From: Kaistia defluvii
Lineage (GTDB): Bacteria; Pseudomonadota; Alphaproteobacteria; Rhizobiales; Kaistiaceae
Assembly: GCF_026343955.1 (NCBI RefSeq)
Contig: NZ_JAPKNI010000002.1
Coordinates: 558,001 to 622,000 of the forward strand
DNA length: 64,000 nucleotides
Reading direction: 5' to 3'
In this document: piece by piece, positions 27,871 through 37,769 of the stretch
Layout: each line of letters begins with the position of its first letter
How positions within the stretch are numbered: position 1 is the stretch's first letter
Notes under the pieces: generated by a model
Told to the model about the DNA's origin: nothing
The model's database searches: none
The model's input: only the letters and a program-made list of their open reading frames with translations
Made by a program: the position numbers and the translations under genes

Positions 27871-28905
27871 ATGCTTAGCCTGACCCGCCTGATCCAGGGC
27901 GCCGCTGCCGCTGCGCTGCTGGCGACCACAACGCTCGCTGCCTCGGCTGCCGGCGAAGTGAATGTCTACACGACCCGCGAGCCGGGCCTGATCCAGCCGC
28001 TGCTGGAGACGTTCTCCAAGGAAACGGGCATCAAGGCCAATGTGATTTTCGTCAAGGAAGGCCTGGCGGAGCGCGTCGCCACCGAAGGCGCCAATTCGCC
28101 GGCCGACGTGCTGTCCGTCGTCGATTTCGGCAATCTGATCGAGCTTTCGGATCGCGGTTTGACCCAGCCGATCCAGTCGTCCGTGCTGGAAGAGGCGATT
28201 CCCGCCAATCTGCGCGACCCGAACGGCCAGTGGTTCGGCCTGTCGATGCGCGCCCGCGTCATCTATGCCTCGAAGGATCGCATCAAGGACGAGGCGCTGA
28301 CCTATGAGGATCTCGCCGATCCGCGCTTCAAGGGCAAGGTCTGCATCCGTTCGGGCCAGCATCCCTACAACACCTCGCTGATTGCCGCCGTCATCGCCAA
28401 GGACGGCGCCGAGGCCACCAAGACCTGGCTGACCGGCGTCAAGGACAATCTGGCCCGCAAGGCCGGCGGCGGCGACCGCGACGTGGCACGCGACATCCTC
28501 GCCAATCTCTGTGACATCGGCGTCGCCAATTCCTACTATGTCGGCCTGATGCGGTCCGGCAAGGGCGGCCCGGAGCAGGTCGAATGGGGCAACGCGATCC
28601 GCGTGATCCTGCCGACTTTCAAGGACAAGGCCGGCACGCATGTGAACGTCTCGGGCGCCGCCGTCGCCAAGAACGCCCCGAACAAGGAGAACGCCGTCAA
28701 GCTGCTGGAATTCCTTGCTTCCCAGGAAGCGCAGGAAATCTACGCCAAGGCGAATTTCGAATATCCCGTCCGCGCCGGCGTTGCGCTCGACCCGATCATC
28801 GCCGAGCTCGGCACGCTGACGGTCGACCCGCTGCCGCTGACGGATATCGCCAAGCAGCGCAAGCAGGCCAGTGAGTTGGTCGACGTGGTCGGCTTCGACG
28901 GCTGA
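27871..28905 (+). CDS. Fe(III) ABC transporter periplasmic binding protein (FutA/FbpA type)
   Basis: A periplasmic ferric-ion binding protein of 344 residues. The signal peptide runs to about residue 26 (LLATTTLAASAAG). The mature protein opens with EVNVYTTREPGLIQPLL, the family start, and shows CDIGVANSYYVGLM, whose paired tyrosines are the usual Fe(III) ligands. RSGQHPYNTSLIAAVIA is another conserved stretch. It is the first gene of an iron operon behind an Irr-like box; a strong hairpin separates it from the permease gene. Confidence 0.92.
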   Translation: MLSLTRLIQGAAAAALLATTTLAASAAGEVNVYTTREPGLIQPLLETFSKETGIKANVIFVKEGLAERVATEGANSPADVLSVVDFGNLIELSDRGLTQPIQSSVLEEAIPANLRDPNGQWFGLSMRARVIYASKDRIKDEALTYEDLADPRFKGKVCIRSGQHPYNTSLIAAVIAKDGAEATKTWLTGVKDNLARKAGGGDRDVARDILANLCDIGVANSYYVGLMRSGKGGPEQVEWGNAIRVILPTFKDKAGTHVNVSGAAVAKNAPNKENAVKLLEFLASQEAQEIYAKANFEYPVRAGVALDPIIAELGTLTVDPLPLTDIAKQRKQASELVDVVGFDG

Positions 28906-28945
28906 TCCCCCGCATGCCTAGGCCCCTCGGCCCGACACCAATCAC

Positions 28946-28974
28946 CTCATGCCCCGGAAGCCCCGGGGCATGAG
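28946..28974 (+). other. Perfect 12-bp hairpin over the permease ribosome-binding site and start
   Basis: CTCATGCCCCGG (28946-28957) and CCGGGGCATGAG (28963-28974) pair perfectly around AAGCC. The probable Shine-Dalgarno GGAAG (28956-28960) is in the stem edge and loop, and the likely ATG (28970) is in the right arm. No T run follows, so it looks like a translation or mRNA-stability element and not a terminator. Confidence 0.7.
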
Positions 28975-30655
28975 CGATTCCGTTCACCCCGCGGCGTCGA
29001 TGCCGGCAGCGCCCGCTCGCTCGGATCGAGCCTGGGTCATCGGCTCGGCTCTGGTTGCCCTTCTGGCCCTGGCGCCGATCGGCGGTCTTGTCTTCTTCGC
29101 CTCGCGCGGCTCCGGCGAGCTATGGCCGCATCTGATCGCCAATGTCCTGCCGGTCGCCGCGCGCACCACAGCGCTCCTGCTTCTCGGCGTAGGCGTTCTG
29201 GTCACCATTCTCGGCATCGGAACCGCCTGGCTGGTAACGGCCTATCGCTTTCCCGGTCGTCGGCTTTTCGAATGGGCGCTGCTGCTGCCACTTTCGGTGC
29301 CGAGCTATGTCATGGCATTTGCCTATCTCGACGTGGTGCACCCGGTCGGCCCGCTGCAGACGGGCCTTCGTCATCTCCTCGGCATCAGTGACCCGCGCGG
29401 CCTGCCGTTTCCCGAGATCCGGTCGCTCGGCGGCGCGATCCTGCTGCTCGGCCTGATCCTCTACCCCTATGTCTATCTTCCGGTTCGGGCGCTGTTCGTC
29501 ATGCAGTCGGCCTCGATGCTGGAAGCCTCGCGCACGCTGGGCGCCGGCCGCTTCCGCGCCTTTCGCACCGTTGCCCTGCCATTGGCGCGCCCGGCGGTGG
29601 CGGTCGGCGTCAGCCTGGCGCTGATGGAGGCGCTGAACGATATCGGCGCGTCGGAATTCCTCGGTGTCCGCACGCTAACGGTCGCGATCTACACCACCTG
29701 GGTGACGCGCTCGTCGATCGAAGGCGCCGCGCAGATCGCGCTCGTCATGCTGGCGATCGTCTTCGCGCTGGTGCTGCTCGAACGGCTCGGCCGGCGTGGC
29801 ATGAACTATTCGGGACCTCGCGGCAGCACGCCGGCGATGGCGCAGACGCTTTCGGGCGTCTCGGCGTTGGTGGCGACCGTGGCCTGTGCGCTGCCGATCC
29901 TGCTCGGCTTCGCGGTGCCGGCCAGCTATCTCGTCGTCTCGGCCGCGCGACGCATCCGGCTGAGCGGATTGCCGACCGATCTCTGGGTCTGGACCGGAAA
30001 CAGCGTCTTCTTCGCCGCCATCGCCTCGATCCTCACGCTCGCCATCGGGCTGTTTCTCGCCACCGCCGGCCGCATGTCGCGCCGAAAATCGCTGCATGGC
30101 ATGATCCGCCTCTCCGGCATCGGCTATGCGATCCCCGGCACCGTACTGGCAGTCGGCCTGCTGGTGCCGATCGCCGGCCTCGACAACTGGATCGCCGATG
30201 CGGTGAAGAGCGTCTGGGGCCGTTCGCCGGGGTTGATCCTGATGAGTTCGGGCGCGGCGCTGGTGCTGGCCTATTGCTTGCGTTTCCAGGCGATCGCGAT
30301 CGGCGGCATCGAAGCCGGCTTCACCCGCATCGCGCCCTCGATCGACATGGCGGCGCGTAGTCTCGGCGCTGGCACAGCCCGGATCTCCGGCGGCATCCAC
30401 ATGCCGCTGCTGTCGCCGGCGCTCGCCGCGGCCGGCCTGCTGGTCTTCGTCGATTGCATGAAGGAATTGCCGGCGACGCTGCTGCTGCGCCCCTTCAATT
30501 TCGAGACACTGGCGACCCATGTTTATGGCGAGGCAGCGCGCGGCACCTACGAGGATGGCGCGGTGGCGGCGCTGGTCATCGTCCTCGTCGGCATGCTGCC
30601 GGTCGCGCTCCTGGCCCGCGCCGGAACGCGCGAGCGGCGAAGGCCGGCGGGTTAG
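28970..30655 (+). CDS. Fe(III) ABC transporter permease (FbpB type)
   Basis: A 561-residue iron permease made of two fused BPD_transp_1 halves, about 12 helices in all, the standard length for FbpB/SfuB. The first half carries the EAA loop as EASRTLGAGRFRAFRTVALP near residue 190; the second shows IDMAARSLGAGTARISGGIH near 455. The ATG at 28970 has GGAAG 9 bases upstream; an ATG at 28949 has nothing comparable. No ATPase (FbpC) follows: the next gene converges and overlaps by four bases. Confidence 0.92.
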   Translation: MSDSVHPAASMPAAPARSDRAWVIGSALVALLALAPIGGLVFFASRGSGELWPHLIANVLPVAARTTALLLLGVGVLVTILGIGTAWLVTAYRFPGRRLFEWALLLPLSVPSYVMAFAYLDVVHPVGPLQTGLRHLLGISDPRGLPFPEIRSLGGAILLLGLILYPYVYLPVRALFVMQSASMLEASRTLGAGRFRAFRTVALPLARPAVAVGVSLALMEALNDIGASEFLGVRTLTVAIYTTWVTRSSIEGAAQIALVMLAIVFALVLLERLGRRGMNYSGPRGSTPAMAQTLSGVSALVATVACALPILLGFAVPASYLVVSAARRIRLSGLPTDLWVWTGNSVFFAAIASILTLAIGLFLATAGRMSRRKSLHGMIRLSGIGYAIPGTVLAVGLLVPIAGLDNWIADAVKSVWGRSPGLILMSSGAALVLAYCLRFQAIAIGGIEAGFTRIAPSIDMAARSLGAGTARISGGIHMPLLSPALAAAGLLVFVDCMKELPATLLLRPFNFETLATHVYGEAARGTYEDGAVAALVIVLVGMLPVALLARAGTRERRRPAG

Positions 30656-32328
30656 CCCTTCAGGCTCTTGCCCTTGATCTCGTCGATGGTCGAGGAGGGA
30701 GAGATTGCCTGCGGGTCGACCTTCACATGCAGGATGGCGGGACGGCCGCTCGTCCGGGCGCGTTCGAAGGCCGGCCAGAAATCTTCGGTCCGCTCCACCG
30801 TCTCGCCATGGCCCCCATAGGCGCGGGCAAGGGCGGCGAAATCCGGATTGACGAGTTTCGTCGCCTCGATCCGGTCGGGGTAGCTGCGCTCCTGATGCGC
30901 GCGGATGGTGCCATACATGCCGTTATCGACGACGATGACCAGGATCGCCGCGCCCTCCTGCACCGCGGTGCCGAATTCGTTGCTGGTCATCTGGAAGCAG
31001 CCGTCGCCGGCAAAGGCGATCACGGCGCGTTCGGGATAGCGCAGCTTGGCGGCGACGGCCGCCGGCAGGCCATAACCCATCGAGCCGGAGGTGGGCGCGA
31101 GCTGCGTCTTCGATCCGCGGAAGCGGTGATAGCGATGCACCCAATTGGCGTAGTTGCCGGCGCCGTTGGTGAGGATCGCGTCCTTGTCGAGATGGTCCCG
31201 AAGCGTCCGCATCACGGCGCCCATCTCGACGCCGCCGACATTGCGCGGCTTCGGGTCGGACCAGGCGCGATAGGATTCGTTGGCGGCGCGCGTTTCGGCG
31301 CTCCAGGGGATGGTGGCCGGGGGATGCACCGCCTCGAGCTGGGCGGCAAAGCCGTTCGGCGTCGCATTGATGGCGAGCGCCGGGCGATAGACGCGGCCGA
31401 GTTCGTCCGATCCGCCATGCACGTGCACCAGCGTCTGCTGCGGCTGCGGGATGTCGAGCAGCGTGTAGCCGGAGGAGGGCATCTCGCTCATCCGGCCGCC
31501 AACCAGGATGAGCAGGTCGGCTTCCTTCACCCGCCTGGCGAGCGCCGGGTTTATCGCGATCCCGACTTCGCCGGCGAAATTCGGGTGCTCGTGGTCGAAC
31601 AGGCCCTGCCGACGCAGCGAGACGCCGACCGGGAGGTCGAAGCGCTCGGTAAAGCGCTGCATCGAGGCGATCGCCGCGTCGCTCCAGCGCGAGCCGCCCA
31701 GCACCAGCAGCGGCCGTTGGGCTTTCCAGAGCATCTTCTGTAACTGCGCGGTCTGGGTCAGGCCGGGATAGGTCTCGATCGGCTCGGACGCGCCGACGGA
31801 GGCGACGGCGGACTTCTCGCGCAGCATGTCCTCCGGCAATGCCAGCACGACAGGACCGGGCCGGCCGGAGGTCGCGACGTGGAAGGCGCGGGAGAGGAAT
31901 TCCGGGATGCGCTCGGCTTCGTCGATCTCGGCCACCCATTTGACCACGTCGCCGAACATCGCCCGGTAGTCGATCTCCTGGAACGCCTCGCGCTCGCGCA
32001 TCGAACGGCCCACCTGGCCGACGAAGAGGATCATTGGCGACGAGTCCTGCATGGCGACATGCAGGCCGGCAGCGGCGTTTGTCGCTCCAGGTCCGCGCGT
32101 GACGAAGCAGATGCCGGGCTTGCCGGCCAGCTTGCCCCAGGCTTCGGCCATCATCGCCGCGCCGCCCTCATGCCGCGCCACGGTCACGGGAATCTGCGAA
32201 TCATGCAGCGCGTCGAGAACGGCCAGATAGCTCTCGCCGGGAACGCAGAAGACGCGTTCGACGCCATTGGCCTCCAGCGCCTCGACAATGAGTTGGCCAC
32301 CGGTGCGGGACGGAAGGGCGTCGGGCAT
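30652..32328 (-). CDS. Thiamine-diphosphate-dependent enzyme, acetolactate-synthase-like
   Basis: A 558-residue ThDP enzyme with the three-domain build of acetolactate synthase/benzoylformate decarboxylase proteins. The cofactor-activating glutamate is in ARHEGGAAMMAEAWGK near residue 50; the ThDP-Mg motif is GDGCFQMTSNEF...VVDNGMYGT near 430-460. There is no adjacent small regulatory subunit, so it is probably a catabolic carboligase or decarboxylase and not IlvB; the substrate is unknown. The ATG at 32328 is chosen because upstream residues do not match the family. Confidence 0.87.
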   Translation of the reverse strand: MPDALPSRTGGQLIVEALEANGVERVFCVPGESYLAVLDALHDSQIPVTVARHEGGAAMMAEAWGKLAGKPGICFVTRGPGATNAAAGLHVAMQDSSPMILFVGQVGRSMREREAFQEIDYRAMFGDVVKWVAEIDEAERIPEFLSRAFHVATSGRPGPVVLALPEDMLREKSAVASVGASEPIETYPGLTQTAQLQKMLWKAQRPLLVLGGSRWSDAAIASMQRFTERFDLPVGVSLRRQGLFDHEHPNFAGEVGIAINPALARRVKEADLLILVGGRMSEMPSSGYTLLDIPQPQQTLVHVHGGSDELGRVYRPALAINATPNGFAAQLEAVHPPATIPWSAETRAANESYRAWSDPKPRNVGGVEMGAVMRTLRDHLDKDAILTNGAGNYANWVHRYHRFRGSKTQLAPTSGSMGYGLPAAVAAKLRYPERAVIAFAGDGCFQMTSNEFGTAVQEGAAILVIVVDNGMYGTIRAHQERSYPDRIEATKLVNPDFAALARAYGGHGETVERTEDFWPAFERARTSGRPAILHVKVDPQAISPSSTIDEIKGKSLKG

Positions 32329-32475
32329 GCAGGAGATCCTTGCGAGAGGCGGGTCCATTCGATCGTCCGGGCCGAACCGGGGATCGCGAAAGAGGGGATG
32401 GTGGCATCAACTTCTGTTCGGCGAAAGCCGGTGTCGCTAGACTGGTGTCACGGGGCCATTCTAGGGACGGAAAAA

Positions 32476-33402
32476 TTGCGCAGCGGATCAATTCTCTGGA
32501 AGACAGGCCTTGCTGGTATGGCGATGGCGGCCCTGATCACGGTCTCGTCGACGGCGCTTTTCGCGCAATCCGAGGGCGAGGACGACAAGCCGCTTTTTCC
32601 GACGACCGAGCTGGCCGAGGGCGCGAAGGACGCGACCATCACCGATTCCGGCATCACGGCGCGCATTTTCCAGGAGCGGCGGCCGGAGATCGACCCGGAC
32701 GACGATGTTCCGGTCCTGCAGGTAAGCGTCGGCGGCAAGATGGTGCTGGAACATGTCGGCACCGCCTCGGGCATGGCCGTGCCGACGATAAGCGCGTCGA
32801 TCGTCGACATCGACCCCACCAACAAGAGCAAGGAAGTCTATTTCAGCAGCTATACCGGCGGCGCGCATTGCTGTTCGGAAGTCGTGGTCGCGACCGAAAC
32901 CGACAAGGGCTGGGTCGCAGTCCCGATCGGCTCGTTCGACGGCGATGGTGATTACCTTCAGGACCTCAACGACGACGGCGAGGCCGAGATCGTCACGGTC
33001 GACAACGCCTTCCTCTACACATTCGACTGCTATGCCTGCAGCGCCGCGCCGCTCGTCATCAAGTCCGTGCGCGATGGCAAGATGGTGGACGTCACCACAG
33101 AGCCGCGTTTCGCCAAGGCCCATCGCGAATGGCTGCGCCAGTTGGAGAACGATTCCGATCCGGTGGAGCGCTGGAAGTCGCCCGGCTTTCTTGCCGGCTG
33201 GGTGGCAGCCAGCATTCGTGCGGGCGAGGGTGAAACGGCATTCAAGCAGTTGCGGAAGCACTGGAACCTGGCTGCTGATCCCGGCGAGGAGGCCTGCGTC
33301 ACCGGAGGCGAAATCGAGAGCTGCGCGGCAAAGGATCGGAGAATCCTGAAGTTTCCGGAGCGCCTGAAGCTCTTCCTCGACCATAACGGCTACCGCTTCT
33401 GA
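32476..33402 (+). CDS. Secreted protein with a DGDGD/DLNDDGEAE calcium-loop-like motif, function unknown
   Basis: A 308-residue exported protein. The TTG at 32476 with GGGACGG before it gives a good signal peptide (helix GLAGMAMAALITVSSTALFA, cleavage near residue 30). The mature part has YTGGAHCCSEVVV with a vicinal cysteine pair, then DGDGDYLQDLNDDGEAEIV, which resembles an FG-GAP/VCBS or EF-hand-type metal loop, and four more cysteines that may form disulfides. The frame is open far upstream (to 31879), but that part overlaps the antisense ThDP gene and I do not count it. I do not recognise a function. Confidence 0.72.
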   Translation: MRSGSILWKTGLAGMAMAALITVSSTALFAQSEGEDDKPLFPTTELAEGAKDATITDSGITARIFQERRPEIDPDDDVPVLQVSVGGKMVLEHVGTASGMAVPTISASIVDIDPTNKSKEVYFSSYTGGAHCCSEVVVATETDKGWVAVPIGSFDGDGDYLQDLNDDGEAEIVTVDNAFLYTFDCYACSAAPLVIKSVRDGKMVDVTTEPRFAKAHREWLRQLENDSDPVERWKSPGFLAGWVAASIRAGEGETAFKQLRKHWNLAADPGEEACVTGGEIESCAAKDRRILKFPERLKLFLDHNGYRF

Positions 33403-33508
33403 TTTTTTTCATTCACGGGCAACGGAAGCCCCTCGCTGGCGCGTTGAAGCCTATGCGGGTGGCTTCGGACGCGTTCGCGCGTCCTCAATCTTGATGGGAT
33501 GGAAGACA

Positions 33509-33832
33509 ATGCTTTCTCGACGTTCTCTGTTGACCGGATTGCTGGCTGCCGCCGTCGCAGCACCTTTGGCATCGGTGGCCCCCGGTGAGGCTGAGGCGCA
33601 GCAGTGGGGTCCCAATCCCAATCGCCGGCCGCCGCCGCCGCGTCGCGAGCGCGTTCCCCCGCCGCGTCGCGGCTATGTCTGGGTGCCCGGGCACTGGCAG
33701 TGGCGCCGCGGTCGCTATGTTTGGATGAGCGGTGGCTGGGTCCCGGCGCGTCCGGGCTATCGCTATCGTCGGCCGGACTGGGTTTGGCGCGGCGGCCGCT
33801 GGGTCTATGCTCCCGGCGGCTGGTACCGCTAG
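33509..33832 (+). CDS. Small secreted YXWGXW-repeat protein
   Basis: A 107-residue envelope protein. The ATG at 33509 with GGAAG upstream yields a signal peptide (RRSLLTGLLAAAVAAPLA, with a twin arginine, cleavage near EAEA). After a proline/arginine linker, aromatic repeats of the type W-x-P-G-H-W, W-x-x-G-R-Y-V-W and GGRWVYAPGGWY fill the rest. Proteins like this are common and uncharacterised in alpha- and betaproteobacteria and are presumed cell-envelope components. Confidence 0.82.
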   Translation: MLSRRSLLTGLLAAAVAAPLASVAPGEAEAQQWGPNPNRRPPPPRRERVPPPRRGYVWVPGHWQWRRGRYVWMSGGWVPARPGYRYRRPDWVWRGGRWVYAPGGWYR

Positions 33833-33852
33833 GCTTCAACAATCGACGGGAA

Positions 33853-33881
33853 ACGGCGCGGATCCTTCCGCGCCGTTTTTT
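33853..33881. terminator. Rho-independent terminator after the YXWGXW gene
   Basis: ACGGCGCGGA (33853-33862) pairs with TCCGCGCCGT (33867-33876) and is followed by TTTTT. It separates the small secreted protein from the converging beta-mannosidase gene. Confidence 0.88.
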
Positions 33882-33905
33882 CATCGGCGTGACTCGGGGA
33901 CGCGC

Positions 33906-36344
33906 TCAGCGATAGGTCGCGCCCAGATGATGCACCGTGAGGTCGGCTGCCTTCGGCAAGGCATAACCGGCTTCTGGCTTGAAGGTGACGATGCGGGGTT
34001 CTCCCGGCAGAAGCAGGAAGCTGGCGTCGTCGAAATGGCCGGGAATGCCCTCCGCCTCGGCGCGAACGTGGAACGCCGGCGCATCGGCCGAAAGCAGGAA
34101 GCGTCCCGCTCCCGCGTCCTGGACCGAGACCGTGGTCTCGGGCAGCTCGAAGCGCTTGGGCACATCCGGGAAAACCACGATCTGGCGCTCCGGCGACGCG
34201 ACGCCGTCGACGATGGCGTCGATGACGTAGAATCGATCCTGGCCGATCGGCGCCGGGATCGCCATGACTTCGACCGCGCGGTCGGGCGGAATGCTGTCCT
34301 TGGCATGGCGCTCGGCAATCAGCGTGCCGTCGAGATCGAAACTGCGCAGCCGCGTTTCCAGCGCTACCGGCTCGTGCAGGTCGTTGATGGCGCGGATGGT
34401 GAGCTTGCCGTCAATCATGCGGGCGGCCAGCGCGACCGGCGCGAAGAAGCGCTTGGCGTGGTAGTGCAGCGTCTTCCAGGCCAGCGAATGGTCGATCGAC
34501 GACCACGAAACGGCCGGCCACACATCGTTCAATTGCCAGTACAGCGCGCCCATCGAGTGCGGCTTGAGGCTGCGCCAGTAGCGGACCGCCGTCTCGATCG
34601 CCATCGCCTGCTGCAATTGCGACAGGTAGACGAAGCTCTCGAAGCCGGAGGGCACCCGGAAGTAACGCGCCATCGTGTCGATGATGCGCGAATTGCCGGC
34701 GCCGTCGCGCTGGTGGAATTCCATCACCGGCGAGGTGGCGTTCCAGTTCTCGCGGCCGCCGGCAAAGGCGCGGATGCCGGTCATGGATGGAAAGGACTGG
34801 AAGCCGAATTCGGAGCAGAAGCGTGGCTGCACGGTGTAATAGTGCTCGAAGTTCTTGTTCGAGTGCCAGACGTCCCAGAAATGCAGGTCGCCCGAGCGGT
34901 CGTCGTGCCAGGCGTCGCCATAGTCCATATCGCCATTACAGGGCGAGGACGGCCAGAAACGGCGGTCCGGATCGGTATCCTGTACCGCCTTGTCGATCAC
35001 CCGGTTGAAACGGTCGTAATTGACGAGATAGCGGTCCCGGTTGTTGCGCGAGATCTCGAACCAGTTGAGCGAGCCGATCACCTCGTTGTCGCCGCACCAG
35101 ATGGCGATCGATGGTCGGCTGGAGAGGCGCTTGATCTGGTAACGCAGCTCGGCGTCGATCTCGGTCAGGAAATCCGGCGTCGAGGGATATTGCGAGCAGG
35201 AGAACATCATGTCCTGCCAGATCAGCAGGCCGAGACGGTCGCAGGCGTCGTAGAAGGCGTCGAATTCGTAGAAGCCGCCGCCCCAGAGCCGGACCATGTT
35301 CATATTGGCCTCGACGGCCGCTGAAAGCAGCGCTTCGATCCGATCCGGCGTGATTGCGGCGGGCAGGGAATCGGCCGGGATCCAGTTGGCGCCCTTGGCG
35401 AAGATGTCGACGCCATTGACGCGGAAGAACATCGAGGCGCCAACCTCATCCTTCTGGGTCACCACTTCGAGCGTGCGGAAACCGATATGGCGACGAACCG
35501 TGTCGCCGGGGATCGTGACCACCGCCTCATATAGCGGCTGCGCGCCATGGCCGGCCGGCCACCAGAGATCCGGGCTCTCGATGTCGAGCGCCAGGGACGC
35601 CTTGCCGCCGTGCTGGTCCGATACCTTGGCCTCGGCATGGACGGTCTTGCCGGCGAGCTCGAAGGTCACGGGGACTGTCATGTCGGCTTGCGCCAGCAAC
35701 TCGATCTCGGCGATCGCCGTCACCGTGCCGTCGCCATGATGACGCTGGCGGATCTGCACCGATTCGATGCGCGCGGTCTCGTAGAAATGCAGGGTCGGCT
35801 CGGCGTAGATGCCTGTCACCATCAGGCAAGGTCCCCAGTCCCAGCCGCCATGGCATTGCGCCTTGCGGATCATGTTGAGGTCGGGAACCCGGTTGTTCGA
35901 GACGCTCCACGGGATGGGGAAGGGCTGCTTCCTGGCGCGCTCGATCGCCTCCGCGCCGGCCGGCGAAAAGCGGATGCGCAGTTCGTTGGTGCCGGGCTTC
36001 AGAGCCTCGCTCACGTCGATGCGATGGCGGATGAAGCTGGAGCCGAGTTTCGCAATCGGCCGGCCGTTCAGGAATAGCTCGGCGAAAGTGTCGACAAATT
36101 CGAGCTCCAGCACGGCCCAGCGGTCGGACAGTTGCGACGCCGCCACCTCGAAGTCGTGCACGATCTCCCAGACAGCCTCGCCCACCCACTGCATGTCGGC
36201 CTCATTGGTGCCGACATAGGGCGAGCCGATCCTTTCCTGCGCCATCAGCGCCGAATGCACATCGCCGGGAATGGGGCAGGGGCCCTGCAGGACGCCTTTG
36301 TCATCCAGAAGCTGCCAGGCTCCGGCAAGGGAGAGTTTCGACAT
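33906..36344 (-). CDS. Beta-mannosidase, glycoside hydrolase family 2
   Basis: An exo-acting beta-mannoside hydrolase of 812 residues with the GH2 layout: N-terminal sugar-binding jelly roll (ending near 185), Ig-like domain, TIM barrel (about 290-600) and C-terminal beta domains. The acid/base glutamate is in [10 protein letters not shown] near residue 418 and the nucleophile in FCSEFGFQS near 515. [19 protein letters not shown] and [12 protein letters not shown] fit mannosidases better than galactosidases. No signal peptide, so it is cytoplasmic and would act on imported mannosides. It is divergent from the transaldolase gene. Confidence 0.9.
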   Translation of the reverse strand: MSKLSLAGAWQLLDDKGVLQGPCPIPGDVHSALMAQERIGSPYVGTNEADMQWVGEAVWEIVHDFEVAASQLSDRWAVLELEFVDTFAELFLNGRPIAKLGSSFIRHRIDVSEALKPGTNELRIRFSPAGAEAIERARKQPFPIPWSVSNNRVPDLNMIRKAQCHGGWDWGPCLMVTGIYAEPTLHFYETARIESVQIRQRHHGDGTVTAIAEIELLAQADMTVPVTFELAGKTVHAEAKVSDQHGGKASLALDIESPDLWWPAGHGAQPLYEAVVTIPGDTVRRHIGFRTLEVVTQKDEVGASMFFRVNGVDIFAKGANWIPADSLPAAITPDRIEALLSAAVEANMNMVRLWGGGFYEFDAFYDACDRLGLLIWQDMMFSCSQYPSTPDFLTEIDAELRYQIKRLSSRPSIAIWCGDNEVIGSLNWFEISRNNRDRYLVNYDRFNRVIDKAVQDTDPDRRFWPSSPCNGDMDYGDAWHDDRSGDLHFWDVWHSNKNFEHYYTVQPRFCSEFGFQSFPSMTGIRAFAGGRENWNATSPVMEFHQRDGAGNSRIIDTMARYFRVPSGFESFVYLSQLQQAMAIETAVRYWRSLKPHSMGALYWQLNDVWPAVSWSSIDHSLAWKTLHYHAKRFFAPVALAARMIDGKLTIRAINDLHEPVALETRLRSFDLDGTLIAERHAKDSIPPDRAVEVMAIPAPIGQDRFYVIDAIVDGVASPERQIVVFPDVPKRFELPETTVSVQDAGAGRFLLSADAPAFHVRAEAEGIPGHFDDASFLLLPGEPRIVTFKPEAGYALPKAADLTVHHLGATYR

Positions 36345-36552
36345 CAGCGCGTTTCCTCAATGCGATGCGGGTCTTTGCCGGCGAGCGTCGCGGCTAATGG
36401 GCGGGATTGCAACGCCGGACCGTGCGGAAGCGCGCTTCGTGGACCGTTTTCGGCCTGCGAAGATATTTTCGCGCTTCCATTTGCTCGCCGGGATGATCAT
36501 ATGCCTCGTACAAGCGCGCGAAGGCGCGGCAGCCAGACTGGAGGAGTGTCGG

Positions 36553-37524
36553 ATGACCTCGAAACTTGATCAGCTCAAATCCATGACCGTGGTCGTTGCA
36601 GACACTGGCGATCTGGACGCTATCAAGACTTATCGTCCGGTGGATTGCACGACCAATCCCTCGCTCGTTCTGAAGGCCGCCGAATTGCCGGCCTACAAGG
36701 ACGTCATCGAGAGCGCGATCGCCTGGGGCCGCAAGCAGGGCGGCACGCAGGACGCCATCGCCGCGCATGTCGGCGATCGCCTGGCCGTCGCCTTCGGCGC
36801 CGAAATGTCGAAGCTCGTGCCAGGCCGCATCTCGACTGAAGTGGACGCCGACCTGTCGTTCGACGTCGAGGCTTCCGTCAAGCGCGCGAGAGAGATCATC
36901 GCCGCCTATGATGCGCTGGGCGTTCCGCGTGAAAAGATCCTGGTCAAGCTCGCATCGACCTGGGAGGGCATTCGCGCCGCCGCCATCCTTCAGAAGGAAG
37001 GCATCGATTGCAACCTGACGCTGCTGTTCTCGCTCGCTCAGGCCGCCGCCTGCGCCGAGGCTGGCGTGTTCCTGATTTCGCCCTTCGTCGGCCGTATCCT
37101 CGACTGGCATGTCAAGGCCTCGGGCAAGACGTTCGAGCCGGAAGAAGATCCGGGCGTCCTCTCGGTTCGCCAGATCTACAGCTACTACAAGCAGCGCGGC
37201 ATCGAGACGGTCGTCATGGGCGCATCGTTCCGTTCGACCGGCGAGATCGAGGCGCTGGCCGGCTGTGACCGTCTGACCATCGCCCCGGCCCTGCTCGAGA
37301 AGCTGGCCGCCGACAATGGCACGCTGGTGCGCAAGCTCGACGCGAACAATACTGGCGAGAAGATTCCGACGGTCGCCTCGGACGAGAAGAGCTTCCGCTG
37401 GGCGATGAACGAAGACCAGATGGCAACCGAGAAGCTCTCGGAAGGCATCCGCCTGTTTGCCAAGGACCTTCGCGCGCTCCGCACGCTGATCGCCAAGCGC
37501 CTGGAAACCGGCGTTCCCGCCTGA
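36553..37524 (+). CDS. tal: Transaldolase
   Basis: A pentose-phosphate-pathway enzyme of 323 residues. The Schiff-base lysine is K132 in [12 protein letters not shown], the same residue number as in E. coli Tal[13 protein letters not shown] and [12 protein letters not shown] are further family marks. GGAGGAG lies 6 bases before the ATG; the frame is open upstream to 36271 but that is not needed. Beside sugar hydrolase genes it fits pentose use, although it may simply be the housekeeping copy. The 208-base gap to the mannosidase has no feature I can name. Confidence 0.96.
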   Translation: MTSKLDQLKSMTVVVADTGDLDAIKTYRPVDCTTNPSLVLKAAELPAYKDVIESAIAWGRKQGGTQDAIAAHVGDRLAVAFGAEMSKLVPGRISTEVDADLSFDVEASVKRAREIIAAYDALGVPREKILVKLASTWEGIRAAAILQKEGIDCNLTLLFSLAQAAACAEAGVFLISPFVGRILDWHVKASGKTFEPEEDPGVLSVRQIYSYYKQRGIETVVMGASFRSTGEIEALAGCDRLTIAPALLEKLAADNGTLVRKLDANNTGEKIPTVASDEKSFRWAMNEDQMATEKLSEGIRLFAKDLRALRTLIAKRLETGVPA

Positions 37525-37544
37525 TCAGTTCGGTTTGAGACAAG

Positions 37545-37580
37545 AGGCCGGCTATTCCTCGGGGTAGCCGGCCTTTTCTG
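37545..37580 (+). terminator. Rho-independent terminator after transaldolase
   Basis: AGGCCGGCTA (37545-37554) and TAGCCGGCCT (37565-37574) form a perfect 10-bp stem with a 10-base loop, followed by TTTCTGTTT. The following 190 bases up to the GH127 gene should contain its own promoter. Confidence 0.88.
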
Positions 37581-37769
37581 TTTCAGAGGCGGATCCCGGG
37601 CTTGTCACGCCGCGGCCGAAATCCCGGATAATTTTTGCGTGCAGTCTGTCGACAAATCAGCCAAGTTGCTTTGGACGAATTGAGCAAAGGTTTTCTCAAA
37701 CGCTTTGGCCGGCAAAAGCCGGGCCGACGCGGTTCGTCACCAACGCTCAATCGCGCATGGAAACGCCCG

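Noticed and set aside
31879-32475. N-terminal extension of the secreted protein by 199 residues
   Set aside because: The segment overlaps the ThDP enzyme gene on the other strand; a TTG with ribosome site and a good signal peptide lies at 32476.
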